DNA of 64,000 bases. Origin: Raphanus sativus. Lineage: Eukaryota; Streptophyta; Magnoliopsida; Brassicales; Brassicaceae. Where the stretch lies: positions 10,478,001 to 10,542,000 of the forward strand of contig NC_079514.1 of the NCBI RefSeq assembly GCF_000801105.2. Reading direction: 5' to 3'. Shown here piece after piece: positions 33,784 through 46,525 of the stretch (positions are counted from its first letter, which is position 1; the number at the start of each line of letters is the position of its first letter). Under the pieces are notes generated by a model. The model was not told the DNA's origin and ran no database searches. It saw only the letters and a program-made list of their open reading frames with translations. The position numbers were made by a program, and so were the translations under genes.

Positions 33784-36700
33784 CTGTACGATTTGTTTTA
33801 GTAGGACTGGCTACGGGAAGCCTGTCTAACAATAATGGGCCTGTGCCAATCCTGATACGTCTCCCCATAAGTTAGCATTGCACAAACTTTAAAATTCCGA
33901 ATAACCCGAGTAGCAGCAACGATGGACCTGCTTTACCCAAAAGGCCCAACATCAATCGTTAAGTAAACTCCAAGTAATTTGCATATAGGGATAACCCTAA
34001 CTATGTGAATGCTTCTGTAACGTTTTGTATAACCAGGAGTTACACACTCAACATAAAAAGAAGTTTGATCAAATATACAAATACACGTCGAGAGATATGA
34101 TTTGCTTTCTTACTAGTAAAAGAAAGATTGGAAACTGAAAAAGGATAAAGATAAAAGATTTGATAATTTATGAGAAAATGGGGGAGAGTGAGTGAGTGCA
34201 ATCAAACTGTCATGCTTTCACCGACCATTAGGCCCACAACTTCTGATATGCTCCAACTTTAACTCGATGACTTGGTTAGTTATGCAATAAGACTGACTGT
34301 TTCACGGTTGACGTTAATCATTATTAATTCATTACTAAATAAGTCAGCAGAAGAAGTAAAGAAACGAGCAACAATTGATATAAACAGTTGTCTTAACGGG
34401 TGATAGTATATACTCCCTTTTCCCTCTATCTCTTCCCTCTATTTTTGAATAAGTGTCATTTTAGAGTTGTGCACACGAATTAAGAAATCATTAAATTTTG
34501 TATATTTTCCATACAAAAACATCATTATCCATATATATCAACCAATAGAAAAATAAAATGCAAAATAAAATTAACAAATTATGCATTGTAATATTAAAAC
34601 GACACTTATGTTGCAACGAAAACATGAAGTATATCTTATATAATATAATATAGGTATGTATCTTGTGAAAGCAAGTTACGTAATCGTTGACAAATATAAA
34701 TTAACACCCACCTTAATTAACGTTGTAACTCCGCATTGATAAAGAAGGTGGTCACTGGTCAAATATCACTAACTTACGCATACGAGCATGTGTTTCTATA
34801 AAATTTTAATTTTCCAGTGCCAAATAATATGTGAGAATGAACTACGAAATACAGGTTTTAACACAGGGTACATTCTCTTCTAATTAAATAACAATAAGTA
34901 TATATACACGGCTTAGCAACAAAGACTAACAACAATTAAAATAGTATCATATAAAAGATGAATAGAATGGAGCATATCCATTATCATAAAAACAAAAGGA
35001 GTTAATTTGGATAAATTGGGAGGCAGCTGTATTAAAGAATTTGATAACATATTATTAACATCTAATCATCTATCTTCGAAAACGTTTACTTTTAGACATT
35101 CATTATGGAATTAGAAATGGAAGAACGGCTGATAGAGATCAGTGTTCACAATAGATGCTTTATCGAGTAGGAAGAACAAAATCCGATACTAATTTTATAA
35201 ATATATTAGAGGGTGACCGCGCTCCGTGCCGAATATTATTTTATTGGTATTAACTATAATTTTTAGATGATATAATTATGTGATCGCTTTTATTTGTTGA
35301 TAATGTTATTGTATTATATAGTTATAGGTGATAAGTTAATATATTTTGTGTTTGTTTTTTCAATAATGTGTTATTGTGTGAATAATAGTACTTATTAGTG
35401 GTGAAATGAACTTATGATGTAAAATATATTGAATTTCATTAACTTTGCATTTAGACATTTTTTGATTTTAAGACTTTTAGTTTCAGCGTTAAAATTGTAT
35501 TTTTCAGTTATTTGAATATTATTCTTTTAAGATGTTTTGTGCCTTCTTTCTATATTTTTATTGAATAAATCACCATCTATGTATTTCGTTTACCTTTTTA
35601 GTGTGATGTGTTTTTCACCATCACTGGAAAAAATCTCACATCCGTACTTTTGTTCTTTCTCACCTTTTTCTCATTTTAAATTATCTGGTATTTGTTGTAG
35701 ATCGGTTTTTTTGGTTAATACATCAGGTTTATAAGTTCTCAGTTGTGCGGTTGTTTCTCACAGTGTTTAGGCTGTTCCGGTCAATATTAGCTACTCCATT
35801 TCTTCGTTAGATTTTGGTTTATGTTAAGAAGTGAATTTCCTTTGGGTTGGGTCAGAGTTTGGTCGTTTTTGATGTTTTTTTCCTCGTCGTTAGTTTATCG
35901 TGGATAGTCCCTAGTCATCTTGGTTTTAAAAATCTGTTTTTTGGTGATCCGTTTCCTATGCTCTTTTTCATAGCTCGAAGACGGTTCCACAATTTGCTAA
36001 TTTTGTTTTGTCTACCTTTCTTTCTTTGTTCTCTCATCTCGTTTCACCTTTCGTCACTGTCCATGTCTCTATGGCTTTCTTTTTCACCATGTTTGCCACT
36101 TTAAGTTTAGTGTTTTCCTTTGTATATGTTCTGTAGGTTTGGAATGTTGTTTCAAGCTTGTGCTCTGGTTTCTTGATGATTGGCTTCTATTCTCCTTTCT
36201 TCAGGTTGTTTCTTTTATTTCCATGTTTTTTTCCTTAATATAAGTGTGCAGAATTAGTCTTCTGGAACTTTTTTACTCTTCTATCAATAGTTTTGTGGTC
36301 CTTTGCTGATATGTGTCTCTTATTTGATCTTTTTTAGTTTGCTGGTGGTTGTGCTTATGATGTATTGGATAGGTGTCTTCTTGTTTCTAACCCGCTTTCT
36401 TGGTTCTTTGCATTTGTTTTTGATCGTGCTTCTTTGTATTTGAGGGATTTCTTTGTCTCAAAGTATATCTTTCTATCATTTTCTGACATCTGCTGATTCT
36501 AGTCAAGCCACTCTATTCGATCTTGATCTTCTTTTTAGCTTTTGATTTTTATTGAGTTAGAGTAACTTTGGTATTTTGATTTTTCTATGATTGAGATTTT
36601 ATGTTTAGAACCTGTGTTGTGTTCTAATTTATTTTTCTTAGTTTTGTTAATATTAAAATAATATATAATTTGTAAATGAAATAATATAAAATAGTAAAAG

Positions 36701-37528
36701 TAATAAAATAGTGCAAGTTTATGTTATTTCTAGTTGGAAATAATTTTTTAAACATACTTATATTATTTCTTTATTTCTTTATCCATTTTGCATTTTTGTG
36801 ACCAATAAAATAGATTATCAAACTTCAAAAGATGAAGGTTAGTATGAAAAAATTAGATAATGCATAATTAGAAAATAGTAAACCAAATTGTAAAAATCTA
36901 AAAGACGAAATACCTAAAATGTAAAGAAAAAGAAAGAGGACACATGTCAACAAACCTCATTCCACACATATCTTACCCTATAAGTATATACCCTTTCTCT
37001 TCCAATGTCAGCTAAGAAAGAAAAATAGAAGAGAGAAACAAGTATCCAATAATGAGCATGCACGGTCACGATTCATCTTCTTCGATTGACCTATTATAGG
37101 AAAGAGAGAGAGAGAAAGAGGGAAGAGGGGACCCTAAAGTGAAGAGACATCACTTTTTAAATCTTAATTCGCTTGCATTTCACTGGGAAGGCATTAGTAT
37201 CTTCTGAGACCTTTTAGTCAGGACCACTCTTTTGCACCTCATTTCCACACTTACTTCCACTACAGAATCTTTGTCTCATCTCTTTGCATGTGTAAGAGAG
37301 AGAGAGAGAGAGTTTTGTCTGTACTCATCTGATTTTCACACATGGATCCGTATCTATAGCTATATTTTTCAACATGAAATGTTTATTACTCATCAATCAT
37401 CACTCGTAAGAATAATTACATGGAAAACTCTACGTAGAATTGTTGGATTCACATTGCTAGAGTATGAACTATGTAATATTTGTCTTGGGTATGTATTCAC
37501 GAACAATTTATTCTTAGGTTAATTCTCT
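33784..37528. other. Intergenic DNA
   Basis: No convincing gene. A decayed Helitron 3' end on the minus strand may lie at 35206-35240 (TTAG after an A, then the GCGCTCCGTGC hairpin). The T-rich stretch 35240-36650 could be its body. Near 36980 a TATAAGTATATA box is followed by an AGAGAGAAA-rich leader and GA repeats (37086-37112, 37296-37311), which looks like a promoter of an unrecognised, possibly non-coding, transcript. Confidence 0.4.
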
Positions 37529-37529
37529 A

Positions 37530-38302
37530 GGGTAAACCTGTAAGTTTATCAGTCAATAGAAATTTGTTATTTTATATTTAATATTTTTTTAAAAATAAAA
37601 TATTGTTTATATTATATTTTTAATTTAAAAAGTTAAAATAACTAATAAAATTAGTAGTATTTGCAAAAAAAACTTTTTAATATTTTAATACTATCACCAA
37701 AACACTAAACTTAAAATTCTAAACCCTAAATCATATGTAAACCTTAAATCTTTGGCTAAATCGTAAACCATAAGTCGAAAACACTAAACATTGAATCTTA
37801 AAAACATTAAACGCTTAATCCTAACACCTAAACCTTTGGATGTTTAGGGTTTAGAGTTTAGTATTTAGTATTTAGAATTTAATGGATTCTGATGGTTTTA
37901 ATATATTTTGCTGACAATGTTAAATGTATTTACAAAATTCTCTTTTTTTATCAATTAGTACTATTTTTATTTATTTTAATCTAAGGGTTTATGACTTAGG
38001 ATTAATGGGTTAGTATTTTTAGGAGTTAGTGTTTTGATTCAGGATTTAGAATTTATTCAAGGGTTTAGATTTTACCCAATAATTTAGGATTTATCCAATG
38101 ATTTAGGATTTAGGTTTAGAGTTTAGTGTTTTTTTTAAAATATTAAAAATGTCTTTTTTGTAACTACTACTATTATTTATTTATTTTTACCTTTTTGTTT
38201 TAAATACATAATATAAATTGATAATATATTATTTCTTTTTTTTAAGATATCGAATTTGAAATAAAAAAATTGTATTGATTGATGAACTTACAGGTATGTG
38301 AA
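37530..38302. mobile_element. Large inverted-repeat element with telomere-like words
   Basis: The left end AACCTGTAAGTTTATCAGTC and the reverse complement of the right end, TACCTGTAAGTTCATCAATC, match well. Inside are many degenerate CTAAACCCTAAA and TTTAGGGTTTAG words in both directions (37700-38130), so the element can fold on itself. No frame is present. The exact ends and any target duplication are unclear. Probably a non-autonomous foldback DNA transposon. Confidence 0.5.
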
Positions 38303-38377
38303 TCCAAAAACAACTCTTCACAAACGATATCTTTGGAAAAAGATAAAAAGATGAATAAAATAAATTTTAAAACACCA

Positions 38378-38408
38378 CTAGATTTTGATCCGCCCTTTTA
38401 GAGGGCGG
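38378..38408 (-). mobile_element. Helitron 3' end (minus strand)
   Basis: Read on the minus strand, the hairpin CCGCCCTCTAAAAGGGCGG is followed by ATCAAAATCTAG and then T, the hallmarks of a Helitron 3' end (hairpin, CTAG, insertion before T). The matching 5' end was not fixed; a TCTATACTATTAAAA-type end on the minus strand at 43991 is one candidate. Confidence 0.7.
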
Positions 38409-38426
38409 GACAATCATTTTTACTTT

Positions 38427-38921
38427 AAATTTATGATCTTATTTGATTTTTCATAAGTATGTTTAGGCATGAGTATTTGGGTTGTGATCGATTGTCGTTA
38501 ATAATTTTGGTTTGGTTCGACATATATATCAAATAATATGTGGTATAGGATTGATTACTTTTTATTCATTTTAGAGGCACGATAGAATTATGAGTTATAT
38601 TCGGTTATATAAAGGATTGATTTTTAATATTTGATATATTGACTAAAAACTTTAAAAAATTATAAACATTAAATAAATTTATGATCTTATTTGATTTTTC
38701 ATAAGTATGTTTAGGCATGAGTATTTGGGTTGTGATCGATTGTCGTTAATAATTTTGGTTTGGTTCGACATATATATCAAATAATATGTGGTATAGGATT
38801 GATTACTTTTTATTCATTTTAGAGGCACGATAGAATTATGAGTTATATTCGGTTATATAAAGGATTGATTTTTAATATTTGATATATTGACTAAAACTTT
38901 AAAAAATTATAAACATTAAAT
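38427..38921. repeat. Near-identical 248-bp tandem duplication
   Basis: Two copies (38427-38674 and 38675-38921) differ, as far as I can see by eye, by a single missing A in an A run. They lie directly inside the Helitron 3' end at 38378. Such identity in non-coding DNA suggests a recent event. Confidence 0.92.
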
Positions 38922-39746
38922 AATATTAGGGTAACTGTGTATAAACTTTTTGCTGATATTATTTTTATATAAAATATATATAAGAACAATCGACTGTTTA
39001 TTTATAAAAAAATATTGTTACCAATATTAAAATAGATAAATACCAATATTTAAAAGCGGGAGATTATTTTTTATTTATCAAAAATAAAAACATATTAAAA
39101 TTAGACATGTTTTATATACTTTCACATTTCAATGTGCATAATTTTCTTTTTACAATATATATTCTATATAATATATTTTTATTTAGTTATATTTGTAGTT
39201 ATTTAAATTATTTGGTTTTATCTATTTTAATCTTATTTTATTTTTACTATTTTTAATTAATTATTAAAATAGAATCAGTGTTCATATTTGATATGGATAT
39301 GTGGTCGAACAGATAGTCTGACCTGTAAATACTTGGTCTAACTTTAATAAATATTGTTAATTAAGAATCTATCATTAAATTACGACCCGTCACTATTGAT
39401 CCAGTAAAAACATAAAATACCTCTATTTGAGTTTAGATTTAGTAAGCAGACGCATGAGTATTTGGTTTGAATGAAATTATATATATTTGTATTGTGGAAT
39501 CATGTGTATAAATTCACTTATTTATTTTTATTTATTTTAATCTTTTTTCTATTTTTTACCAACACTTATACGATTACATTTAATTAATTGTTAATATGAA
39601 ATCAATGTTCATATTTGATCTGGATTTGTGGTCAGGCAATGACCCGTATATATTTTGGTCCAAATTTAATAAAAACTGTTAATTATAAATCCACCATCAA
39701 ACCTCGACCTGTCACAACTGATCCGGTAAAAAGTTAAAACAATTTA
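38922..39746. other. Intergenic AT-rich DNA
   Basis: No gene. Two related stretches with GATCTGG/GATATGG ATTTGTGGTC words (about 39270-39420 and 39590-39740) look like diverged direct repeats of transposon DNA. Confidence 0.4.
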
Positions 39747-40396
39747 GAGAAAATTCTATAAAGATATCTCAACTAAATTTTGTTAACATTTTTACCCAAA
39801 CTTTTTCACTACCCAATTTATACCTCAACAAATTATTTTGCTCATTTTAATACCCAAACTTTGCGCACTTTAATACTCAAACTTTATTTTATTTTAATAA
39901 AAATACTAATAAGTTCCAAACAAAATTTTAAAAAATCTCTAAAATTTACAAACTACTCATAAAATTCTAATTTTTTTGGTCTTTGAGAAATAAAAGTAAC
40001 TAAATAGTGTAAAATATTAAACTTTGTAAAAAATTTCTAGGTTTTAAGTAATGTATTTAGTTTGTTTTCTGAAATAAAAAAGAAATTTATTTTTATCATT
40101 AAAATTCATTTTTTTTTAAATTCCCTGGTTTATCTACCTTCTTTCCTTAATCTTAAAATAAAATTAGAAATTTTAGTATTTTTTAGATTTTGGAGATTTT
40201 TTAAGTTTTGTTTGAAACTTATTAGTATTTTTATTAAAATAAATAAAGTTTGAGTATTAAAGTGGGTACAATTTTAAAATTTTGGGCATTAAAATAATCA
40301 AAATAATTAGTTGGGGTATTAAACTGGACAGTAAAAAAGTTTAGGTATTAAAAAGCTTAACAAAATTTAGTTGGAGTATTTTTATGGAATTTTCCC
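39747..40396. mobile_element. Mutator-like foldback element (MULE-MITE)
   Basis: The left arm GAGAAAATTCTATAAAGATA and the reverse complement of the right arm, GGGAAAATTCCATAAAAATA, begin inverted repeats that continue for roughly 250 bases each. Shared inner words include AATACCCAAACTTT and ACTAATAAGTTTC. The flanks AACAATTTA (39738-39746) and AATAATTTA (40397-40405) match at 8 of 9 bases, a fitting 9-bp target duplication for Mutator-like elements. No transposase is present. Confidence 0.8.
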
Positions 40397-43300
40397 AATA
40401 ATTTAATTTGAACTTAGATTTAATAAACATTCTCATGAATATTTGATCTTTAATGAAACTATAGGTATTTGTATTGTGAAATCATGTGTATATATTTTAC
40501 CCGATTTGATGAATATTGTATCAATATGGTGCACTTTATATTTTGATATGGCAAGTAAATACTCATGAGTATGCTTTGAGATGTATTGTTTTAGGTAACT
40601 CGTTCTATATGAGGAAGTCTATATTTCTAGAAATTCAAATGTTTAAGGGTTATACATGATGCAAATCATAAATCATAATAGCTTTATTTCATTAATTACA
40701 CAATATGACATAATAATCAATAAAAATATTAACAATAAATGAATTTTAACTATAGATTTGAATTTATTTTTAATTATAACAAAATCTGTTGAGAAAAATC
40801 TAAAAAAATCTTACTCAATGTTTTAAATACTTTTATTAAATAATATATAAATTATTTTGTAATTAGTAATATAAATTAATATTAATGTTAAGTTTTTTGA
40901 ATTAATGAAGCATTATCTATTAAAAAATCACAGCATATCTTCTTATAAATGATACTTGCCATAATAATAGATATTATTAGTTTGAATATAAACTATTTAG
41001 TTGATTAATTAAAGGAAAATAATTAAAAACATATATTAAAAATATACAATGGCAAGAAGTTGTAAATACTATTAACGCTTTAAAAAACCAAAATATTTTT
41101 TTCACTTTAGAAACAACATTCATACCAAGAAACGAAGTAAAACAAATTAAACACTCCACCCCTCCCCCAAAATAAAATTACATATATACTTTCTTACCAA
41201 TTAAGAAACATATCTTTAAAGTTCCACTCGTAATACTTTCAAACTCAATCAATGAAAAAACATGCATCGCTAATTACACTTTTACATGGAATCAACGGAG
41301 GGGCGTGCTATGAAAGACATTTGGTACACATGATTGTTTGGTCTGTATAATCCAGTTGCTTGACTCGAAGAGAAATTCTCTATTATCTTCCATTGTCTAA
41401 CACGGCAACGCTGCCCAGCCGCTTCAAATTGTTTTGCCTACAGGTTGCAAGAGATTTTACACGCTGCATAGTAACATAAGAAAATATTAATATATGAACA
41501 TCAAAATATCTAACACTTGCAAATGCATTTTTTTTTGTTTCAAGGTTTGGATTAGTTACCTTTTTGTTGCTAAGATGATTTCTAGTGATTCACCAAATTT
41601 TGGATTGAATTGTTTCTAGGTGTGGATGATATTCACATGGATGCACCAGCAGATTTTGAATGGCTTCACGTCGAAAAGGTAAGACAATTGCATAGTATAA
41701 GACATGTATTAGTTATAAAGCTTTGAAGAAGATGTGGTAGGGATGAATGAAAGGTAGAAATATCGTCTATATATTGAATATAAGTAGGTATCATTGTCCT
41801 AATTCCTAGGAATATAATCTCGTCAAGATTGAGTTCATATCTTGATATTTAGTTTGGTGAATATTGGTTAACAAAATATCCTAGATTGGCGGATGTGCAT
41901 TGAATTAGTTATTAAAGCTGCAATTACTTATAAAAAATTAAAACATTTAATTAAAATCTATAAAATTATTTGCGAAGTAAGTTTTTGTAACGGAGTTCTC
42001 ACGTTAAAAGTTAGAGCGGTTAATATCGATAGTACCCTTAATGAATGATTAAATTTATTTATTAGATTAGATTATTGATTATAAATTAATATTATAAATA
42101 TTAGCCATAAATAAAAATGAATTTTAAATTTGTTGAACAAGATAATTCAATAAACTGTCATAATAAAAGTTATTCAGAAATTAAAGAATATTTTAAAAAT
42201 AAAAAGATAATTCTTATATATTCTGTGTTGTTATCAGAAAATAATATATTTTAATGTAGTTTGAAAATAAAAAATTAAGATCTAATATTTTTGGAAAACT
42301 AAAAAAATAACTTACTTGAAAAAATATCTCAAATTATATTATAAATATTATCTCAAAAAATTATATGAAAACGTGTTTGAAAAAAAAATAAAATTCCATG
42401 TATTTATTTTTATGTTTATCTATATTTTTCTTTCTTATTTGTTAATTTTTATAATTATTAATATATAAAAAATACAATTCCATGTATTTATTTTTATGTT
42501 TATCTATATTTTTCTTTCTTATTTGTTAATTTTTATAATTATTAATATATAATAATTGGATTTATCATTAAACTAAAATATTTAAAATATTTTAATAAAA
42601 AATAAAAATATATTTCTATTTTTATAAATGTAATCTGTCATGGGACATTGTTTTAAGTTTTTAAATTTATTAACGATGTATATGAGCAATAACAATAAAT
42701 TTATTTATATTTGTTTGTTAAAGTGATTTTTGGGGTATTTTATTTTTATTATTCAGTTGCAAAAAAAAATTATTAGTTATTTAAGTAGAAAAGTTAACAT
42801 TTATTTGTATTTATTTTTTCCAAAATATTTTATTAGAAATGAAAATTATATTTTAAATATATTTTCAAAATATCTACCTCCAAAAGAAAACATTTTGAAA
42901 TTATTAATTTTTTATTTACAACAAGTACCTCATATTTGTATTTTCTTTTCCAAACACGTTTTCAAAAGTTCCACAGAATTATGACTTTGTTTAATTTTTT
43001 TTTTTTAAAAGACTATTATGTAAAGAAAAATGTGATTCTATTTTTTATATTAAAAAGGTATTTCCAAAAGTGCTTTTTAGCTATAGTTATTAAATTTTTA
43101 AAGTTGAAAGACCATTATAATTATGATTTTGTAATAAAGAAATAATATTTTATAGAAAAACAGAAATTTCTGCATTTAGAAATGAAAATAACAATACATA
43201 GAAAATGTTCTTATCTTATACATTATACATTAATTTTTTTTGTCAACAATTTTTTTCTGTTTGAATGTTTGTTTCGTTATTATCCTTAATATCGATACTA

Positions 43301-43869
43301 TCTTTAATGAATTTGTAGATATAATTAAAAATGAATTTATATTAATCATATTATTTTTTTAATAAAATAAGATACCTTATATACTGTATTGTTATCTTAA
43401 AATAATTACTTCTATTATAAAAATTAAAAGATAAGATATAAAGTAGTTTAAAAATAATATAATTCTTATGTATTGTGTTGTTATCTAAAAATAATTCTTT
43501 CGTTCTCACGTTTAAATTAAGAGCGTTAATTTTTTTATTATTCTTAATAAGTAATTAGGTTATATTTGTTAATATATAATTACCATAAATTAAAAAATCA
43601 TTAGTTTGGTATTCATCATTATCTAAAATATTTTATATTATATTATCTAAAATATTTAACATCATATATTTTAAAAATAAATATAATTTATGTATATATA
43701 GATACTTTAAGTTTATTTTACGTAACAAAGGATATTTTATCAAAATAAAAGATATTGAATATCAAATTACTATTTAGTTAGTTATTAAATATTTTAAAAA
43801 CATGAGAAAATTTATTTTAAGGTTTTTGAATTTATAGTATATTTGTTTATACTTTTGAAAAACTATTAA
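40397..43869. other. Intergenic DNA, mostly AT-rich
   Basis: No intact gene. An exon-like piece at 41620-41678 has an acceptor and donor but no neighbours. An 84-bp tandem duplication is at 42393-42551. Diverged repeats of a GTTCTCACGTT...CCTTAAT block (about 41990-42120, 43260-43340, 43495-43600) point to layered transposon debris that ends in the Helitron terminus at 43896. Confidence 0.45.
42393..42551. repeat. 84-bp tandem duplication
   Basis: The block starting ATTCCATGTATTTATTTTTA is repeated with an 84-base period (42393 and 42477) and looks identical over about 75 bases. Confidence 0.9.
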
Positions 43870-43896
43870 GCCCGCAAGTGCGGGCAAAACAACTAG
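43870..43896 (+). mobile_element. Helitron 3' end (plus strand)
   Basis: The perfect hairpin GCCCGCAAGTGCGGGC (43870-43885) is followed by AAAACAACTAG and a flanking T. This is a textbook Helitron 3' terminus. The 5' end is not identified. Confidence 0.8.
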
Positions 43897-44209
43897 TCAT
43901 CGATTAAAAATAAATCTGTGGCAAAAAAAGGTAAATAAGTTCAAACTCCAAAGTGGTCTCAAAAAAGCTCCTTGTGTTTTAATAGTATAGATATAATATT
44001 TCCATTATGTCAATACTAACCCTATTTTATGTTCCTTTTAAATTTTGTAACCCTAGTATTTTGTTTCCGTTTGTGGCCCTCATTTAACTTTTTCATTGTT
44101 TTTGCTATCTGACAGTAGGATGCATAATAGCTAACTCATCAATATATGGAAGGCATTTAACCAAATCCTTCTACCTATACAATTCATACATGTATACTTC
44201 TCGCTGGAA
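43897..44209. other. Spacer between Helitron ends
   Basis: No gene. On the minus strand a Helitron 5'-like end (TCTATACTATTAAAA) lies at 43991-43977, preceded by A. Confidence 0.45.
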
Positions 44210-45648
44210 TCTCTTATATATTAAAGGAGAAACATTGACTTTAATGCATTCATATTAATGTTGTAAAAAAAATATTCACACTAATTCGGTCACGTGTCGC
44301 TTTTATAGTCAATTTAAAAATCGAATGAATATGATTTCTATAAATTGTTTTTTCTATTCCTTAAATAAAAGTTACGGAATTATCAAAGATGACTAATATA
44401 TATATATATATATATATATGACAATTAATGATTCTAATAAATAAGATTTGATAACAATTTATATATTTCCATCATTTTTTGTATAGTTTTATATTATTAA
44501 AATATATTAAACAATCAAATCATTTATAAAATTAGAATTTAGATTTTTCGTATATGTTATATTTTAAATTTAAAAACCGACAATAAATTACTAAAACTGT
44601 TAAAATTATTATGTTAAAAATTAATGATCAATGGTTTAACATCTCTTTTATATTAATTGAGAAACATTACAACATTATTTTGTAGTTATATGTCACCATG
44701 AGAATGAAATTCAGAATTTTTAGAAAATAGGTTGGTCCATCTTAATTTATATTTACTTTTATTAAATTAACTATCAAATCGATAAATAGTATACAAAAGA
44801 ATATTCTCGCACTTTCTTTAAATAAAAACTACAGAATTACCTAATAAGATTAACATATATATGATGATTAATGATTATGAATAATAAATATTTGATAACA
44901 ATTTTTTGCATCTTAGCTCTTTTGTTTAATTTTATATTATTAAAAGATATTAAACAATCATATTAACCATATAACAAAAATTAAAATTTTCTTTTATGTT
45001 ATATTTTGATTTTTTAAACAACCATAAATTATTAGAAATTTTAAAGTCTCACTTTGAAAATTTTGTGATCAAGGGCTTAATTTTTTTTATGTTATAATAA
45101 GATACAAATAATCATAAAATTGTATTAATATTGGTTTTTGTTTAATAAATATTCAAATTAAATAATATATATACAGCTAACGACTTAAAACAAGAAAATA
45201 TGATGCATCAATTTAGTCGTCCAATTGAAACTCTTCAAAACTATGTGGAAGATAAAGTCAAAGTAATTCGATTTTGAAAACAATACTAAGCTGCTGGTTC
45301 TAAAATCATTAAAATAATTCTCAATGATATTAAATTAAAGTATTAAAAAAATTGTAAAACATGTTTTTTTAATAAAAATTCACTTGATGACCACATTACA
45401 ATTTTTATAAGTATAAACAGGGTAATAAAACTTTTAAGATCAAATTGATTAGGTTCACCATAAATTTAAAATAGATTTCGGTCCACTATTTAAATAAATT
45501 AAACATATTAAAATATAGTTTAAAAAAAACACAACTGTATGCATATTAAAAAAATCAAAAACATATACATATTTAATTTGTCAATACTGAATAGTTTTAA
45601 TTTTTATTATATAAATTTACTATGTGTAAAGCACATGTCTTATCCTAG
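44210..45648 (+). mobile_element. Non-autonomous Helitron, about 1.44 kb
   Basis: It starts after an A with TCTCTTATATATTAAAGGAG, a common Brassicaceae Helitron 5' end, and finishes with the hairpin ATGTGTAAAGCACAT, then GTCTTATCCTAG before T. A second, similar 5' start (TCTCTTTTATATTAATTGAG) at about 44643 lies inside, so either a shorter element is nested or a new 5' end was acquired. No Rep/helicase coding is visible. Confidence 0.75.
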
Positions 45649-46245
45649 TCTTATTAAAAATGAGAGCATATGAATTGGTTCAAATCAATATAAAATTATT
45701 ACCTTATGCACATTTTAAATTTTTTTCTTTGGTTGATGGTAGTCGGTACAATACAAATAATTTATGCAGCTTCAACATTTTCAGGTCAATATAGTGAACC
45801 ATTTTCTTTTTCACAAAAATATAGTGAACCATTTTAGCCGATATTTCGTAAAACAACAAGAATGGGTTATAACTACATATGACCTTTCATATCATGCTTT
45901 TGTGTTGGGCTACTACGTGGTAATAAGCTACACATGTTGTTAGTTATTGTGGTTTCTTTTAAGAGTACATGAACTGATGTTGATTGTACATTGATTGGAT
46001 ATTGATGAAGTTGCAAGGCCAAAACCTGATTGATTGATTTTGTTTGTTTTGTTATTATTATACTTTGAAGTGTAAACTTTCATCATATCAATTGACGCGT
46101 TTTTCATAATTACAACCACTACGCTTTTCTTTTGAATGGGAAGCGTAAACAGTAACCATATTATAATATCCGAGTTGTAATATATAAAAAAAGTTTAAGA
46201 GAATTGATTTGACTACTTATGTCACCAAAGTTGATTTACTTTTTC
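45649..46245. other. Intergenic DNA
   Basis: No gene or clear element is seen. Confidence 0.4.
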
Positions 46246-46525
46246 TGTTACACATCCGTTTAAAACTCCAGAATTAAGCGTAATTGGACTGGAGTAATGA
46301 AAAGATGGGTGATCTATCGGAAAGTGATTCGCGATACCGTGTGAGTGAGGCTAAAGTACGGAGAAATGTCGGATGGTGATTGCAGGATCAGTAAACGATG
46401 ATTGCGAGCTTTTGGAAAATTAACGACCGACCGTCGGATGGGATGGGGCCTACGGACCGAGAGAACGGGCGTAGGCAACCCATTAGCCGTGGACGGTCGG
46501 AGCGTTACAAGTGGTATCAGAGTGG
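46246..46525 (+). mobile_element. Relic of an LTR retrotransposon: LTR end plus primer-binding site
   Basis: A GC-richer 264-base block runs from TGTTACACATCC to GAGCGTTACA (TG...CA ends). Two bases later comes TGGTATCAGAGTGG (46512-46525), close to the plant initiator-tRNA-Met primer-binding site TGGTATCAGAGC. No gag or pol follows, so only the left end survives. The start of the LTR is less certain than its end. Confidence 0.6.

Noticed and set aside
37167..37192. miR168-like word TCGCTTGCATTTCACTGGGAA
   Set aside because: Only the two ends agree with miR168, and I see no pairing arm nearby.
37700..38130. Interstitial telomere repeat
   Set aside because: The TTTAGGG-like words are degenerate, irregular in spacing and in both directions.
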